Source: Flavobacteriales bacterium (GTDB lineage Bacteria; Bacteroidota; Bacteroidia; Flavobacteriales_D; Sanyastnellaceae). From it: a stretch of 64,000 nucleotides of DNA. Position 1 is the first letter of the stretch, and the number at the start of each line of letters is the position of its first letter. This document shows positions 20,438 through 30,304 of the stretch, piece by piece. A program made the position numbers and the translations under genes. Under the pieces are notes generated by a model. It did not search any database. It saw only the letters and a program-made list of their open reading frames with translations, and was not told where the DNA came from. The stretch lies in NCBI GenBank assembly GCA_016722445.1, contig JADKIZ010000006.1, forward strand, positions 124,001-188,000, read 5' to 3'.

Positions 20438-21156
20438 TTAGTTTGAAGGTGTTTCAAGGATATCCATGAATTCAATGGCTTGGCTCTCCATTCGGTTCAC
20501 CACTTTATTGACGCGAGTCACCAGGTTGTTATATCCGATGTAGGCTATCATAAATACGATCAATCCGACAGCAGACGAGATCATTTTCAAGTACAGACCT
20601 TCTGATACGGTTCCAATTTGAAGACTGCCTTGCTCAGCAATATCGCGGAAGATGATGATTACCCCGAACACAGTTCCCAAGAATCCGAATACCGGTGCAA
20701 TACCGGAAATGGTGGCGAGAATGGCTACGTTTTTATCCAACTTGGCAGTTTCTACTCTACCGACGTTTTCGATGGCTTCACGAATGTCTTTGGTTGATTT
20801 CGCAATACCAATACGACTGATTCCTTTTCGATCATTCGCGCAACTGGAGTTTGTGAAGTACCACAAAGATTGCGGGCACTGTCCAAATTTCCTTTGCTCA
20901 CATACTCTCTGATTTTAGCCATGAAATTGACCTCTTCTTTATCCGCTCTGTTGATCGTAAGCGTTCTTTCAATGATCACATACACAGCGATAATGCTCAT
21001 GATCAATTGCGGCAAGTATATATACCAGCCTTTGATGAGTTGATCCATGACGCTGAAATGTCCAACAGGACTATGCACTGCAGGATTATTTACAGTGGGA
21101 ACGCCGTCCTGAATTGCTCCAGTCAGGTTTTCTTGCAGAAAAAAGAGAATGTCCAT
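20438..21156 (-). CDS. exbB: MotA/TolQ/ExbB proton channel protein, frameshifted
   Basis: About 239 residues from the ATG at 21156 (MDILFFLQENL). The frame breaks in the run at 20825-20828: one extra T on the plus strand (A on the coding strand) restores VARMIEKGISRIGIAKS. Three membrane segments are visible: about residues 30-50 (GWYIYLPQLIMSIIAVYVII), the channel helices ILATISGIAPVFGFLGTVFGVIIIF, and MISSAVGLIVFMIAYIGYN. It forms the inner-membrane proton channel of a Ton or Tol complex with the ExbD and TonB-like proteins that follow. An upstream GTG extension to 21222 exists but is not typical of the family. Confidence 0.9.
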
Positions 21157-21489
21157 GATTTCAAAATGGTTTTTACAGAAATGGGTAAACGTTTTCCGTG
21201 ATGCAGGTGGTTCTGCAAGCACAACGCGAAAGTTGTGAATGAATTGCTTGAGTACTCAGCTAAGACAAAAACTTATTTAGGACGGGCTGTTGATACTATA
21301 CACGTTATTTGCGGATGTTTTCGGTATCAAATAATGAACTTGCCATGTGAAATATTTGCCAATTGGTTGACATTTGATTTGAAATCGTTATGTTTGGCAT
21401 CATTAAAATTTGATTAACAACTAGATCAATTTTGAAGTCATCGGTTAGTAGGCTCGGTTAAGGAGAACTGAATCAACCTTTCGATTGAC
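21157..21489. other. Intergenic region between divergent exbB and serine hydrolase genes
   Basis: 333 AT-rich bases that should hold both divergent promoters. I find no exact TAnnTTTG with a proper -33 element, no stable hairpin and no RNA gene. Short ORFs here have no recognisable features. Confidence 0.5.
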
Positions 21490-22544
21490 ATGAAAAAAAC
21501 TGTTCAATGGCTGATAGTTGTCTTCACCGCAACTGTGAGTAGTATCTTGACTTATTATTTTACGTACCGCAAATCGGACGCACCTATTGGCGCAGCACAA
21601 GCGGATTCGACAATTCATCAATCTTATTGTGGATTTAAGATTTTACGTCAGGATGGATATAAATTCATTCAACCTGTTCAGTTCATTCAACAGGAATGCG
21701 AAAGTCCTCAGCTTGCGGGTTTAAAATCAATTATTGCGCAGTCTATTGATTCCTTCTATCGGGTAGGAATTGCTAAAAACATCTCTTATTTTCTTCGGAA
21801 TTTCGAAGATGGTTCATGGACCAGTGTGAATCCGGAATTCGAATATCATCCTGGATCATTGATGAAAGTTCCAGTCTTGATTACGTATTTGAAGATGAGT
21901 GAATCCATTCCTGGTTTATTAGATAAGCGATTGCTTTTTGATGCTCTAAAGAACTCGTTGCTCCGCAGCTGATACAAAGTGAAAGAATAGAATACGGGAA
22001 GAGCTACACCATACGTGAGTTGTTGAGGTACATGATTAGTTTCTCTGATAATTCGGCCACCATGCTCTTGCTGAAAAACATCGACAAGGCTTTGTATGTG
22101 AGCATGTATCAGGATCTACATATGGAAGTGCCGGATTTAATGGATTTCAATTTTACAATGAACTCTGTTCAATACAGTCTTTTCCTCAGTGCGGTATTTA
22201 ACGGGTCATATTTGAATGATAAAAATTCAGAATACGCAATGGAATTATTGGCGTCATCGGATTTTAAAAATGGAATAGTGGCTGGGTTGCCAATAGGAAC
22301 ACCGGTAGCTCACAAGTTTGGAGAATGGAGTGATGGCCATACGGCTTCGCAATTTCATGAAGCGGGTGTCATTTATTGTGATGATCACGCATTTATGCTC
22401 ATCATTATGACAGACGGTGCCGATAACAAAGTCTTGCCTCCAGTGATTACAGATCTCACCAAAAAGACGATGGATTTTCTGAAAAATTCTGTGTTGTCAA
22501 AAACAAACACAGATGAAAATGCAAAATGGACTGCTGGAATTTGA
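21490..22544 (+). CDS. Class A beta-lactamase-related serine hydrolase, frameshifted
   Basis: About 351 residues after repair. An N-terminal hydrophobic anchor or signal (TVQWLIVVFTATVSSILTYYF) is followed by a serine-hydrolase domain with the SxxK motif in PGSLMKVPVLITYL (near residue 125), an SDN motif in ISFSDNSATMLLL, and AHKFGE at the place of the KTG triad. The frame breaks at 21948-21950: adding one A (CTAAAAGAACTC) gives FDALKELVAPQLIQSERIEYG and joins the two halves. It probably acts in the periplasm on peptidoglycan or a beta-lactam-like substrate; actual lactamase activity cannot be claimed. It converges with nhaD with a 5-base gap. Confidence 0.85.
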
Positions 22545-22549
22545 ACTTA

Positions 22550-23935
22550 TCAATGAGTCAAAGCGATTTGAATGATGTAAACAATCGCTCCACTGAAATA
22601 TCCGATGAGTGCCCAAGGTGATATTTTTTTAAGGTACCACATAAAACTTATTTTTTCGAGTCCCATCACTGCAACACCTGCAGCACTTCCGATGATGAGT
22701 ATGCTGCCTCCTGTTCCTGCGGTATATGCGAGAAAATGCCAGAACACGCTATCCTGTACAAAAAGATCTGACCAGGCATCACCGGTAACTGCTGGGCTTA
22801 ACTCATACATATTCATGCTCGCTGCAACTAGAGGAACGTTATCTATAATTGCCGATAGCAAGCCAATACTGATGTTGATGAGGTAAGCATTTCCGAGTTC
22901 AGCTTTGAGCCATCCGGAAAGAGAAACCAAATGTCCTACTTCACCCAACGCGCTAACGGCAAGCAGAATACCGAGGAAAAATAAAATGGAAGGCATGTCG
23001 ATTTTCCTCAACGCCTGAAGCGCACTAAATCTTGATTTTTCTTCCATGATTTTTTTACCATGGATGATCTCTGTTGCCAACCAGATTATACCTAGTGAAA
23101 ACATCATTCCCATGAATGGTGGTAGATGCGTTACACTTTTGAAAATCGGCACAAACAATAACCCGCCAATACCGAGCGCAAAAACAAATGTTCTTTCAAA
23201 AGCTAAAATTGTATGACCCGATTTTTCAGCAACCTGTGGTCTTTCTATGTTCCCTTTGAGCACAAATGACAGGATAGAAAGCGGCACAAGCAGGCTCATC
23301 AAACTGCAGAGGAATGTTTCTTTCATTACTGGCAAGGCACTGATGTTTTTTCCAATCCAGAGCATGGTTGTTGTGACGTCACCAATAGGAGACCATGCTC
23401 CACCTGCATTGGCAGCAATGATGATCATTCCACCAAAAAACCACCTAGTTTTTTGATCAGCAATGAGTTTTCTTGTCAAGCTGATCATGACAATGGAGGT
23501 CGTGAGATTATCAAGAGCAGCCGATAAGAAGAAGGAGAGGAAGCTAACAATCCACAATAGTCGCATTTTCTTATTTGACTTAATGCGGTCAGTAATAACC
23601 GAGAACCCATCATGTGCATCAACCAATTCCACGACGGTCATAGCGCCCATAAGAAATAATAGAATACCTGCGATTTCTTCAAGATGGTGAAGAAGTCGAT
23701 GGTCTAAAAATGATAGCAGGTCTACTGAATTTTGGCCAAGCGCAAGATGATCATTTTGATATGCGGCAAATTCATCTGTGAGTGTAGGTTGCACACGCTG
23801 ACTTCCCAAAAAATATATCGTCCAGCACAATACTCCTGTGATCAATGCTGTGGCCGCTTTGTCTAGTTTCAGCGGATGTTCGGCAACAATGGCTGCGTAG
23901 CCCAGTATGAACACAATGAGTATGGCAATTTCCAT
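22550..23935 (-). CDS. nhaD: NhaD-type sodium:proton antiporter
   Basis: 461 residues with about 11-13 hydrophobic segments over its whole length. NhaD features include LDNLTTSIVMISLTRKL, GGMIIIAANAGGAWSPIGDVTTTMLWI, and the second-half repeat SAIIDNVPLVAASMNMY with GTGGSILIIGSAAGVAVMG. It exchanges Na+ (or Li+) for H+ across the inner membrane, fitting a saline habitat. Its ATG shares a base with the preceding dehydrogenase stop (TGATG at 23935), so the two are translationally coupled. Confidence 0.93.
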   Translation of the reverse strand: MEIAILIVFILGYAAIVAEHPLKLDKAATALITGVLCWTIYFLGSQRVQPTLTDEFAAYQNDHLALGQNSVDLLSFLDHRLLHHLEEIAGILLFLMGAMTVVELVDAHDGFSVITDRIKSNKKMRLLWIVSFLSFFLSAALDNLTTSIVMISLTRKLIADQKTRWFFGGMIIIAANAGGAWSPIGDVTTTMLWIGKNISALPVMKETFLCSLMSLLVPLSILSFVLKGNIERPQVAEKSGHTILAFERTFVFALGIGGLLFVPIFKSVTHLPPFMGMMFSLGIIWLATEIIHGKKIMEEKSRFSALQALRKIDMPSILFFLGILLAVSALGEVGHLVSLSGWLKAELGNAYLINISIGLLSAIIDNVPLVAASMNMYELSPAVTGDAWSDLFVQDSVFWHFLAYTAGTGGSILIIGSAAGVAVMGLEKISFMWYLKKISPWALIGYFSGAIVYIIQIALTH

Positions 23936-25164
23936 CAGACAAGTTTTTTGAGTGAAATTTCAAATGCAGAACGAGTGATGCAAGTTTTGTTTTTATTTCT
24001 CTCGTGTACAGCTTCGAGGGCGTTGTAGATGGTCCTTGAAGTATCTTCGAAAATTCCGCTATCTGTCATGTCCACATCGCCATTGCTCATCAGATAAGCG
24101 AAAACACGGGCCATCCCGCAGTTTGCGATAAAGTCAGGAATAACACTCACATGTTCGTCAGCTTTTTCTGCAATTGGGCCATAAAATATTTGAGCATCTG
24201 CGAAGGGCACATTGGCACCACATGAAATCACCTTGATTCCCGCTTCAATCATTCGGGTCATTTGGTCTTCGGTGACAAGTCTCGAAGCCGCACATGGCAA
24301 AAAGATATCTGCATTGAGATCCCAAATTTTGGAATTGACTTCGTCATAGGATAATAGGCTCGGAGCAGTGAGCTGCATGTTCTGTTTTTCCAGGAAAAGC
24401 TTTTTAACCTCTTCGAGACCCAAACCGTTTTCACTGATCAGTCCACCACTTCTGTCGATGATTCCTACAACTTTGGCGCCGGCTTGTGCACAATAATATG
24501 CAGCAGCTGCTGCGACATTTCCCCAACCCTGAACAATCACTTTTTTATCTGCAATACTACCGCCCCAAAGGTTGTAATAATGTCTTACCGATTCAGCAAC
24601 ACCATAACCCGTGATCATATCTGCTACACGGAATTTTTTGTTTAAATCGGGTGAGTATTTTTCATCTTCAAGAACTTTGATAACACCGAGACGAAGGTTA
24701 CCGATGCGCTTTACTTTTTGCGCTTCGGTAGGGCCAAAGTGGCCATTGAATACACCTTCCTGTGGATGCCAAATGCCGCATTCTTCAGTGATTGGAATAA
24801 CTTCATGAATTTCATCTACATTCAAATCACCACCAGTACCGTAATAATGTTTGAGTAATGGAGTAACAGCTGCATACCAACGCTCAAGCACTTCATGTTT
24901 GCGTTTGTCTCGTGGATCGAAATTGATACCACTTTTAGCGCCACCGATTTGTGGTCCACTCACGGTAAATTTAATTTCCATGGTTTTTGCGAGCGATTCA
25001 ACTTCTCTTTTATCGAGTCCGGCGCGCATTCTGGTTCCACCCCCTGCGGCACCTCCGCGAAGAGAATTGATCACTACCCATCCTTCCGCATCACTCAGTG
25101 GATCTTTCCATTCAAAAACGATTTCAGGTTTTTTGTTTTCGTATTTTTCTAGAAGTTCTTTCAT
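23935..25164 (-). CDS. Glu/Leu/Phe/Val family amino-acid dehydrogenase
   Basis: 409 residues. The N-terminal substrate domain has the family glycine cluster GGAAGGGTRMRAGL and the catalytic Lys region SGPQIGGAKSGINFDP. A C-terminal Rossmann NAD(P)-binding domain carries the VIVQGWGNVAAAAAYYCAQAGAKVVGIID fingerprint (in short pieces), followed by the CAASRLVTEDQM and SCGANVPFAD segments. It reversibly deaminates an amino acid to the 2-oxo acid; the side-chain specificity is not readable. It starts 63 bases after anmK and is coupled to nhaD. Confidence 0.92.
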   Translation of the reverse strand: MKELLEKYENKKPEIVFEWKDPLSDAEGWVVINSLRGGAAGGGTRMRAGLDKREVESLAKTMEIKFTVSGPQIGGAKSGINFDPRDKRKHEVLERWYAAVTPLLKHYYGTGGDLNVDEIHEVIPITEECGIWHPQEGVFNGHFGPTEAQKVKRIGNLRLGVIKVLEDEKYSPDLNKKFRVADMITGYGVAESVRHYYNLWGGSIADKKVIVQGWGNVAAAAAYYCAQAGAKVVGIIDRSGGLISENGLGLEEVKKLFLEKQNMQLTAPSLLSYDEVNSKIWDLNADIFLPCAASRLVTEDQMTRMIEAGIKVISCGANVPFADAQIFYGPIAEKADEHVSVIPDFIANCGMARVFAYLMSNGDVDMTDSGIFEDTSRTIYNALEAVHERNKNKTCITRSAFEISLKKLV

Positions 25165-25227
25165 TGCAAAAATTATGTGCGTGCGAAATTACCACTTGTG
25201 TGGCAAGCAGGCTAAATCGATAGAGGA

Positions 25228-26301
25228 TTATTCGTTGGGTAAAATGATCACACCACCACAATTGTTGCGTGATGCGCCAGTCACGGATGCGAGACAATTG
25301 GGTTCATTGCGCCATCTGAGAACTCCCAAGAATGCAAAGATGAGTGCTTCTTTGAATTGGATGATATTGTCTTCGGGCACCACAATTTTCGAAGCAGCTT
25401 GATCCCGAAGAAGTTCAATGAGGAATTTATGATAGGCACCACCACCCGTAACGAGTACTTCTCCCGGACCGAATTGATGTAGTACGGATAAGATCTGGTC
25501 TGCGATATGATGTGTAATAGTGGTCAGTACATATTCTTCAGGAATGAATGACGAAATGAGTGGAAGAATTTTTTGCTCAAACAATTCTTTGCCAAGTGAC
25601 TTAGGAATTGGTTTTTGAAAATAATCAAGTTGATTGAGTGCATCTCGAAGCTCCGGTATAATCTTCCCATTCGCTGCAATATTGCCATCTCGATCAAATG
25701 AATGCCCTAACTTTTCTGCTATAAAATTCAAGGCCATATTGCAGTGACATATGTCGAATGCGATAATTTCTTCACTTGAATTTTTCATTGAAATATTGGC
25801 AATACCTCCAAGATTAAGACAGTATTTGTAGTTGGAAAATAGTTGAAGATCGCCAATTGGCACGAGTGGCGCTCCTTGTCCACCCAGCGCTACATCAAGT
25901 GTGCGAAAGTCTGCAACCACGGGTATTCCAGCAATGGCAGCGATATGTTGCGGAGATGCAATTTGTAGGGTAAATCCTTTTTCAGGTTGATGAAAAACCG
26001 TGTGACCATGGGACGCGATAAAATCTATTTCGATCTTTTGCCTGAGTATAAAATCATGTACCCATTCACCATGAAGCATTCCTAAATCGCTGTGAAGACG
26101 CATGAGTTTTTCCCCACTGAGGAGATGTGCTTCTGACAATTTTAGTTTTAGCTCATGTCCATAGTCGAAGGTTTTTGCAGCTAAAATTTCATAGTTCCAT
26201 TTGTTGTTTTTAGTGAAACGGCAAATGGCCACATCAAGACCATCGAGTGAAGTTCCGCTCATCAGACCGGCAACGACATATGATTTTTTTTCCGATGACA
26301 T
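25228..26301 (-). CDS. anmK: Anhydro-N-acetylmuramic acid kinase
   Basis: 357 residues with the AnmK signature GLMSGTSLDGLDVAI (ATP-binding, residues 12-26), HGHTVFHQP, and the later AFDICHCNMALNFIAEKLG and VTGGGAYHKFLIELL segments. It phosphorylates anhydroMurNAc while hydrolysing the anhydro ring to give MurNAc-6-P in peptidoglycan recycling. Start 6 bases beyond the preceding small membrane protein, same strand. In this position many Bacteroidota have atpB instead, so the neighbourhood has been rearranged (inference). Confidence 0.94.
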   Translation of the reverse strand: MSSEKKSYVVAGLMSGTSLDGLDVAICRFTKNNKWNYEILAAKTFDYGHELKLKLSEAHLLSGEKLMRLHSDLGMLHGEWVHDFILRQKIEIDFIASHGHTVFHQPEKGFTLQIASPQHIAAIAGIPVVADFRTLDVALGGQGAPLVPIGDLQLFSNYKYCLNLGGIANISMKNSSEEIIAFDICHCNMALNFIAEKLGHSFDRDGNIAANGKIIPELRDALNQLDYFQKPIPKSLGKELFEQKILPLISSFIPEEYVLTTITHHIADQILSVLHQFGPGEVLVTGGGAYHKFLIELLRDQAASKIVVPEDNIIQFKEALIFAFLGVLRWRNEPNCLASVTGASRNNCGGVIILPNE

Positions 26302-26307
26302 TCGGAA

Positions 26308-26688
26308 TTATTTATTTCCCTTACGCAGGATAGGAAGTAAAGCCCGAATCAACACAGTGGTATACACTGCATAAATACCCATGACGGCCAGCGCGAGTGC
26401 CTTTTTTCCTGGTAGACCGAGAAAAAAATATACTCCGACAATCATTGCAGTCATGAAAAGTTTGATCAAGACAGATGCGTTAACGGAAGCTACAAATCGA
26501 TGTGGTGTTTTTACACTCGAATTACCGATCATTTGATAAAGAAAATAGGTCACGATTCCATAGAGGGGAATAAGTCCCCAAACCACAGCGGGCATGGTTT
26601 TTTTGGTGACAAAAAGAGCTATGATAGCAATGATGAAAAGCAATACCGTAGCAATTGCGATAGGAATGAGGATAGCGCGAGAGTTCAT
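26308..26688 (-). CDS. Small four-helix membrane protein, ATP-synthase-operon type
   Basis: 126 residues with four hydrophobic segments: ILIPIAIATVLLFIIAIIALF, VVWGLIPLYGIVTYFLYQMI, LIKLFMTAMIVGVYFFLGL and ALAVMGIYAVYTTVLIRALL. It sits just after atpZ, where Bacteroidota usually encode an uncharacterised AtpI-like protein before atpB. No catalytic motif. Function unknown; assembly of the F0 ring is the natural guess from position. Confidence 0.7.
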   Translation of the reverse strand: MNSRAILIPIAIATVLLFIIAIIALFVTKKTMPAVVWGLIPLYGIVTYFLYQMIGNSSVKTPHRFVASVNASVLIKLFMTAMIVGVYFFLGLPGKKALALAVMGIYAVYTTVLIRALLPILRKGNK

Positions 26689-26701
26689 ATTGGCCTGAAG
26701 A

Positions 26702-26962
26702 TTATGGCTTCTTTTTGATGAAGTCTTTGATCACATTATACATGGCAATGACAACACCCAGCAGCGAAAATACTAATGTGAAGACAGGGGTTTCATTTTT
26801 AAGATATTCATCCAATTTTTTTCCACCCCAAACTCCCACAAAAATGGTTGCTGCCATCTGAGTAGCCATTCCCGAATACCGAAGAATCTGATCAGAACGA
26901 CGACGAGGCTCCTGCGGTGGAGGCGGCCATTGCTCCTGCGATTGCTGCTGTTGATCCATCAT
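26702..26962 (-). CDS. atpZ: AtpZ/AtpI family protein
   Basis: 86 residues. A hydrophilic Gln/Pro/Arg-rich N-terminal stretch is followed by two membrane helices: the AtpZ-typical LRYSGMATQMAATIFVGVWGGKKLDEYL and FTLVFSLLGVVIAMYNVIKDFIKK. Such proteins sit at the head of F-type ATP synthase operons and assist assembly or Mg2+/Ca2+ transport. The ATG at 26962 lies 70 bases inside the 3' end of the bactofilin gene; a shorter start would remove part of the first helix, so the overlap seems genuine. Confidence 0.8.
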   Translation of the reverse strand: MMDQQQQSQEQWPPPPQEPRRRSDQILRYSGMATQMAATIFVGVWGGKKLDEYLKNETPVFTLVFSLLGVVIAMYNVIKDFIKKKP

Positions 26963-27353
26963 TGATGTCTTTTCTGAGTTCTTTCACTTTTGCGCCCATA
27001 TTGCAAGCACCAGTGAACGATGAGCCAGGTTCAACAGCTAATTTATCGGTGAAAATATCGCCTTCAACTTTTGCACTTCCTTTCAATGAAAGCAATTGTT
27101 GCACATAAACTTTTCCTTTTACCAAACCTTCAATTTCGGCATTCTGGCAATGGATGGTACCTTCAATTTTACCTGCTGGTCCTATCACCAACCTGCCTTT
27201 GGTGGTTAAGTTTCCTGTAAAAGTCCCGTCAATTCGGATATTGCTTTCGCACTTGATATCACCTTCAATGCTTGTACCTTCCACAATGCGGTTGATGGCC
27301 ATATCGGCTACATTTTCATTGTTTCTCGCCATACGCTTTTCGTTGTTAAACAT
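26892..27353 (-). CDS. Bactofilin (polymer-forming cytoskeletal protein)
   Basis: 153 residues with the bactofilin beta-helix of repeated short strands (IVEGTSIEGDIKCESNIRIDG, GNLTTKGRLVIGPAG, IEGTIHCQNAEIEGLVKG, VYVQQLLSLKGSAKVEGDI). Flexible tails are present, the C-terminal one Ala/Ser-rich. Bactofilins self-assemble without nucleotides and position cell-wall enzymes. It lies 74 bases after porW on the same strand; an M23 peptidase is divergent upstream of porW, which matches the frequent bactofilin-M23 partnership. Confidence 0.92.
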   Translation of the reverse strand: MFNNEKRMARNNENVADMAINRIVEGTSIEGDIKCESNIRIDGTFTGNLTTKGRLVIGPAGKIEGTIHCQNAEIEGLVKGKVYVQQLLSLKGSAKVEGDIFTDKLAVEPGSSFTGACNMGAKVKELRKDINDGSTAAIAGAMAASTAGASSSF

Positions 27354-27427
27354 GGGTGGATGTGCTTGCTTGGTTCTCTATCAGGTTATGCAACTTACAT
27401 CAAATATAAAACAAAGTCAAATAATCA

Positions 27428-30174
27428 TCAGTTTTCGTAGAACTGCGCATAGAAGTCCATGTATTGATCAATGTCTTTGTTCTTGAATAATGTAATGTAA
27501 TTCTGTTTCGAAATAAGTACAGTGCGATATTGAGCGAGATTGATCTCCGCGAGCTTATCCGTATCGCCTCTGAATGTTTTCATATAGTTTACTCCTTCAT
27601 CCATCTTTTTGAAAGATTTGATCAGGAGCAAGTGATTGTTTTTATCCAGGAGGTTATTGGTCACCTTCAATTGTGAAGAGGTGAAATAAGCCATATTAAA
27701 ATCAGCAACAGCGGTTTTAGCTTTATTGATATCAGAACCCTGAACAGGAATGAATACAGCGAAATAATGCTCAGCATTCACGTCATATTTATAGGGACTA
27801 TCGGTATTCACCATGTCTGGAACATTCATGGTAGCAGTGGTATCGGGTTTTACCTGATTGTCTGTTCCGGTGCTTTCATCAGTGCGAATTTCTGTATTGA
27901 TGTTTTCGCTTGATTCAGGTTTACCGATGGCATTGATCAATTCCTGAGCGCGCTTTGCTTCATCGGAACCACCACAATTTTTTACGATCTCATTGAGTTC
28001 AGCTTGATAGTTTTCTTTTACACCATATGGTGCGTCAGAATACCCGACACATACTGCGCGAAGTAAGCGGTATTTACACAAGAGGTGATTGTCCGCTTCT
28101 GTTCTGATAATGCTGTCGCAAAATGTTTTTGCCCCGGGATAATTGCGTGTTGAATAAAGTGAATAAGCAGCCTGATACGCTTCATCCTCTTTCGCATTTT
28201 TCATATCCTGAATATCGAGGTATCCGGGATTGTCCACCAACATTGCCCAATCACTTCCGGGGTAAATTCTTTTGATCTCATCTCCCCAATACTTGCTGTT
28301 GCAAGTTTCACAGAATGGATTTTTCAAATAGCCTTTGCTGTTCTCTTTACTAAGCCAAGTTCTGAAAAGCTGATAATAAGTAGTTGGGTGGAAAGCACTG
28401 GTGTCGATATTGGCAAGAAGTTCTTCCCATGTGCTTAGTGCATTGTCATCGTCATCTAATTTTTCTTTGTAGATCACACCAGCATTATAATATCCTTCAG
28501 AGGCATCTGCTTTGATCTGAGCCAATCGTGCAGCATCGTCGCATGGAAGTGCGGCGGAGAGTTCGTCAGCGGTAGGAGCTTTGTATCTGTCTTCTGCTTC
28601 AGCAATTGCTGTACTATCATCTGGTGCAATGATCCCTGGCAAATCAGCTTCTTCACCTGGACCAAAAGAAGTAGCTAAAATGGACTGTAGGCGCCAATTG
28701 TCTTTCAAAGGTCTTTCGCCCCAATAGTCCATAAAGTTTGCTTTTCCCTTTTCCTTGAGCGGTTCATTGTAAGCCCAGAAGGAACCAGTGATTCTGATTC
28801 CTGAGCTGCTTCTTTTGCTGCTTCTGCACGGCGCTCGTCTTCTATTCGTTGTTGTTCTTTTTCTCGCGCCAATTGTTCGGCGAGTTCATTCATTTTTTTC
28901 TCTCTTTCTTTTGGCGAAAGCGCGCAAATTTTTGCAATGCTGTCATTTAATTCGATAGCATTAAGACTGGCAACAAGTTCGGTGAGACTTTCTGCACGGG
29001 CTTTCACAATCAGATAACGATCATGTGTGGCGTCGATGGTAGTGAGCGTGCTGTCGTAATACAATTGAGCGGGTTGGTATTGACGCTCATCAAAATAAAG
29101 GTCAGCCAATCTGAGGAAAGCTTTTGCTTTTTGTTTTTGATTGTCTTTATTGTACATCAAAGACTTTTCGTAAAAGTCGATGGCATCTACTCTGCGTTGT
29201 TCTTCCCAAGCGATATCTCCAAGAGCGTAATAAATCAAATCCCGATAATCAAGGTTTTTTTCATCCTTCAGCATTTTGAAAAGTTCCTTTTGAATTTCGT
29301 TGGATGAGCCACCAGTTCTGCTGTAGGAGAGGGCTTTATTGATGCGTGCATGAAATTCCAATTCGTAAACTGGTCTTGAGTGGATACAAGTTTCATAGCA
29401 TGTAAGTGCATCGCTGCTTCTATCGAGTTGTTGATAGATTTGAGCCAGAATAAAATTCGGACGGGCTTTGTCTTTTTTTCTTTTGATCAGTGGAATGGCC
29501 TTTTCAAGTTCTTCGGCTGCTTTATCGTATTTTTTCTGATGGAGCAACACATCGGTGAAAACCATATGATATTCCGCTTTCAATGAGGCGTCTACTTTTT
29601 CGTCTTCTGCATCAGTTTCAGCTCTTGTGAGTGCCTGAATGGCCTTGCCATATTCTTCCTGTTCAATGTAAGTGCGGGCAAGCCAGGTATTAGAAACGAC
29701 ATTATTGACTGGGTTTTTGAATTTGCGGTTGGCATATTGAAAAACCTCGGCTGCCTTGAAATAATTTCTCTTGTAAAAATATGCTCGTCCGATGACCAGA
29801 TAATTTTCATCGATCCATTTATTGAATTCCGGGCGTTTCTTCTCTTTGTTGCTGTCGTCTTTGATGGTGTGTTTAGAAATGACCTTTTCACACTTACCAA
29901 TAGCTTTTTCCATGTCTGGAAAAGTGGCTTTGGAAGTTTCTTCAGTACCATAGATAAAGACCGGAAGAATCTTATCGTAGTCTTCTTTGTGAGCTTTACG
30001 CACGGTCTCCGCACCTTTGTTCACAAGTTCATCTGCGTTAAAATAGCCGTTATAATGCGCGGTCATATTGTGATACACCCTGTAGGCAGTCCCGTCTTTT
30101 TTGTTGGAACAGGCCATCAGTACGGCGGTTATCACCAGGATGAGCAGTAGTTTTGTTGAGATTCTGAGTTTCAC
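27428..30174 (-). CDS. porW: T9SS lipoprotein PorW/SprE (tetratricopeptide repeat), frameshifted
   Basis: About 915 residues after repair. The likely start is the GTG at 30174, giving a lipoprotein signal peptide ending LVITAVLMAC. Then comes the PorW/SprE-typical YHNMTAHYNGYFNADELV and DYDKILPVFIYG, followed by many TPR-like helical pairs (YFKAAEVFQYANRKF, RTYIEQEEYGKAIQALTRAE, ILAQIYQQLDRSSDAL). The frame is lost at about 28792: one extra A gives SEITGSFWAYNEPL and joins FMDYWGERPLKDNWRL, the conserved PorW segment. PorW is an outer-membrane/periplasmic T9SS component; in Flavobacterium SprE is required for gliding. No other core T9SS genes lie nearby. It probably heads the operon with the bactofilin gene. 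Confidence 0.9.
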
Positions 30175-30304
30175 AATCAGTGTATAATTCGGTCTTAGGG
30201 TCAACCGGAGTTAAATTTCAGGCGGACACATAACCGAAAAGCGTCAAAAATATTTCATTTTGCCTGCATTAGGTGATTCAATCCCTCAGACGACAAACAA
30301 AAGC

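Noticed and set aside
21490..22544. Antibiotic-resistance beta-lactamase
   Set aside because: SxxK and SDN are present but the KTG element is altered and sequence outside motifs is unlike known resistance enzymes; kept as a serine hydrolase.
21157..22544. Separate small genes from the two halves of frameshifted genes
   Set aside because: The halves join into one family protein after adding a single base, here and at the other seven sites.
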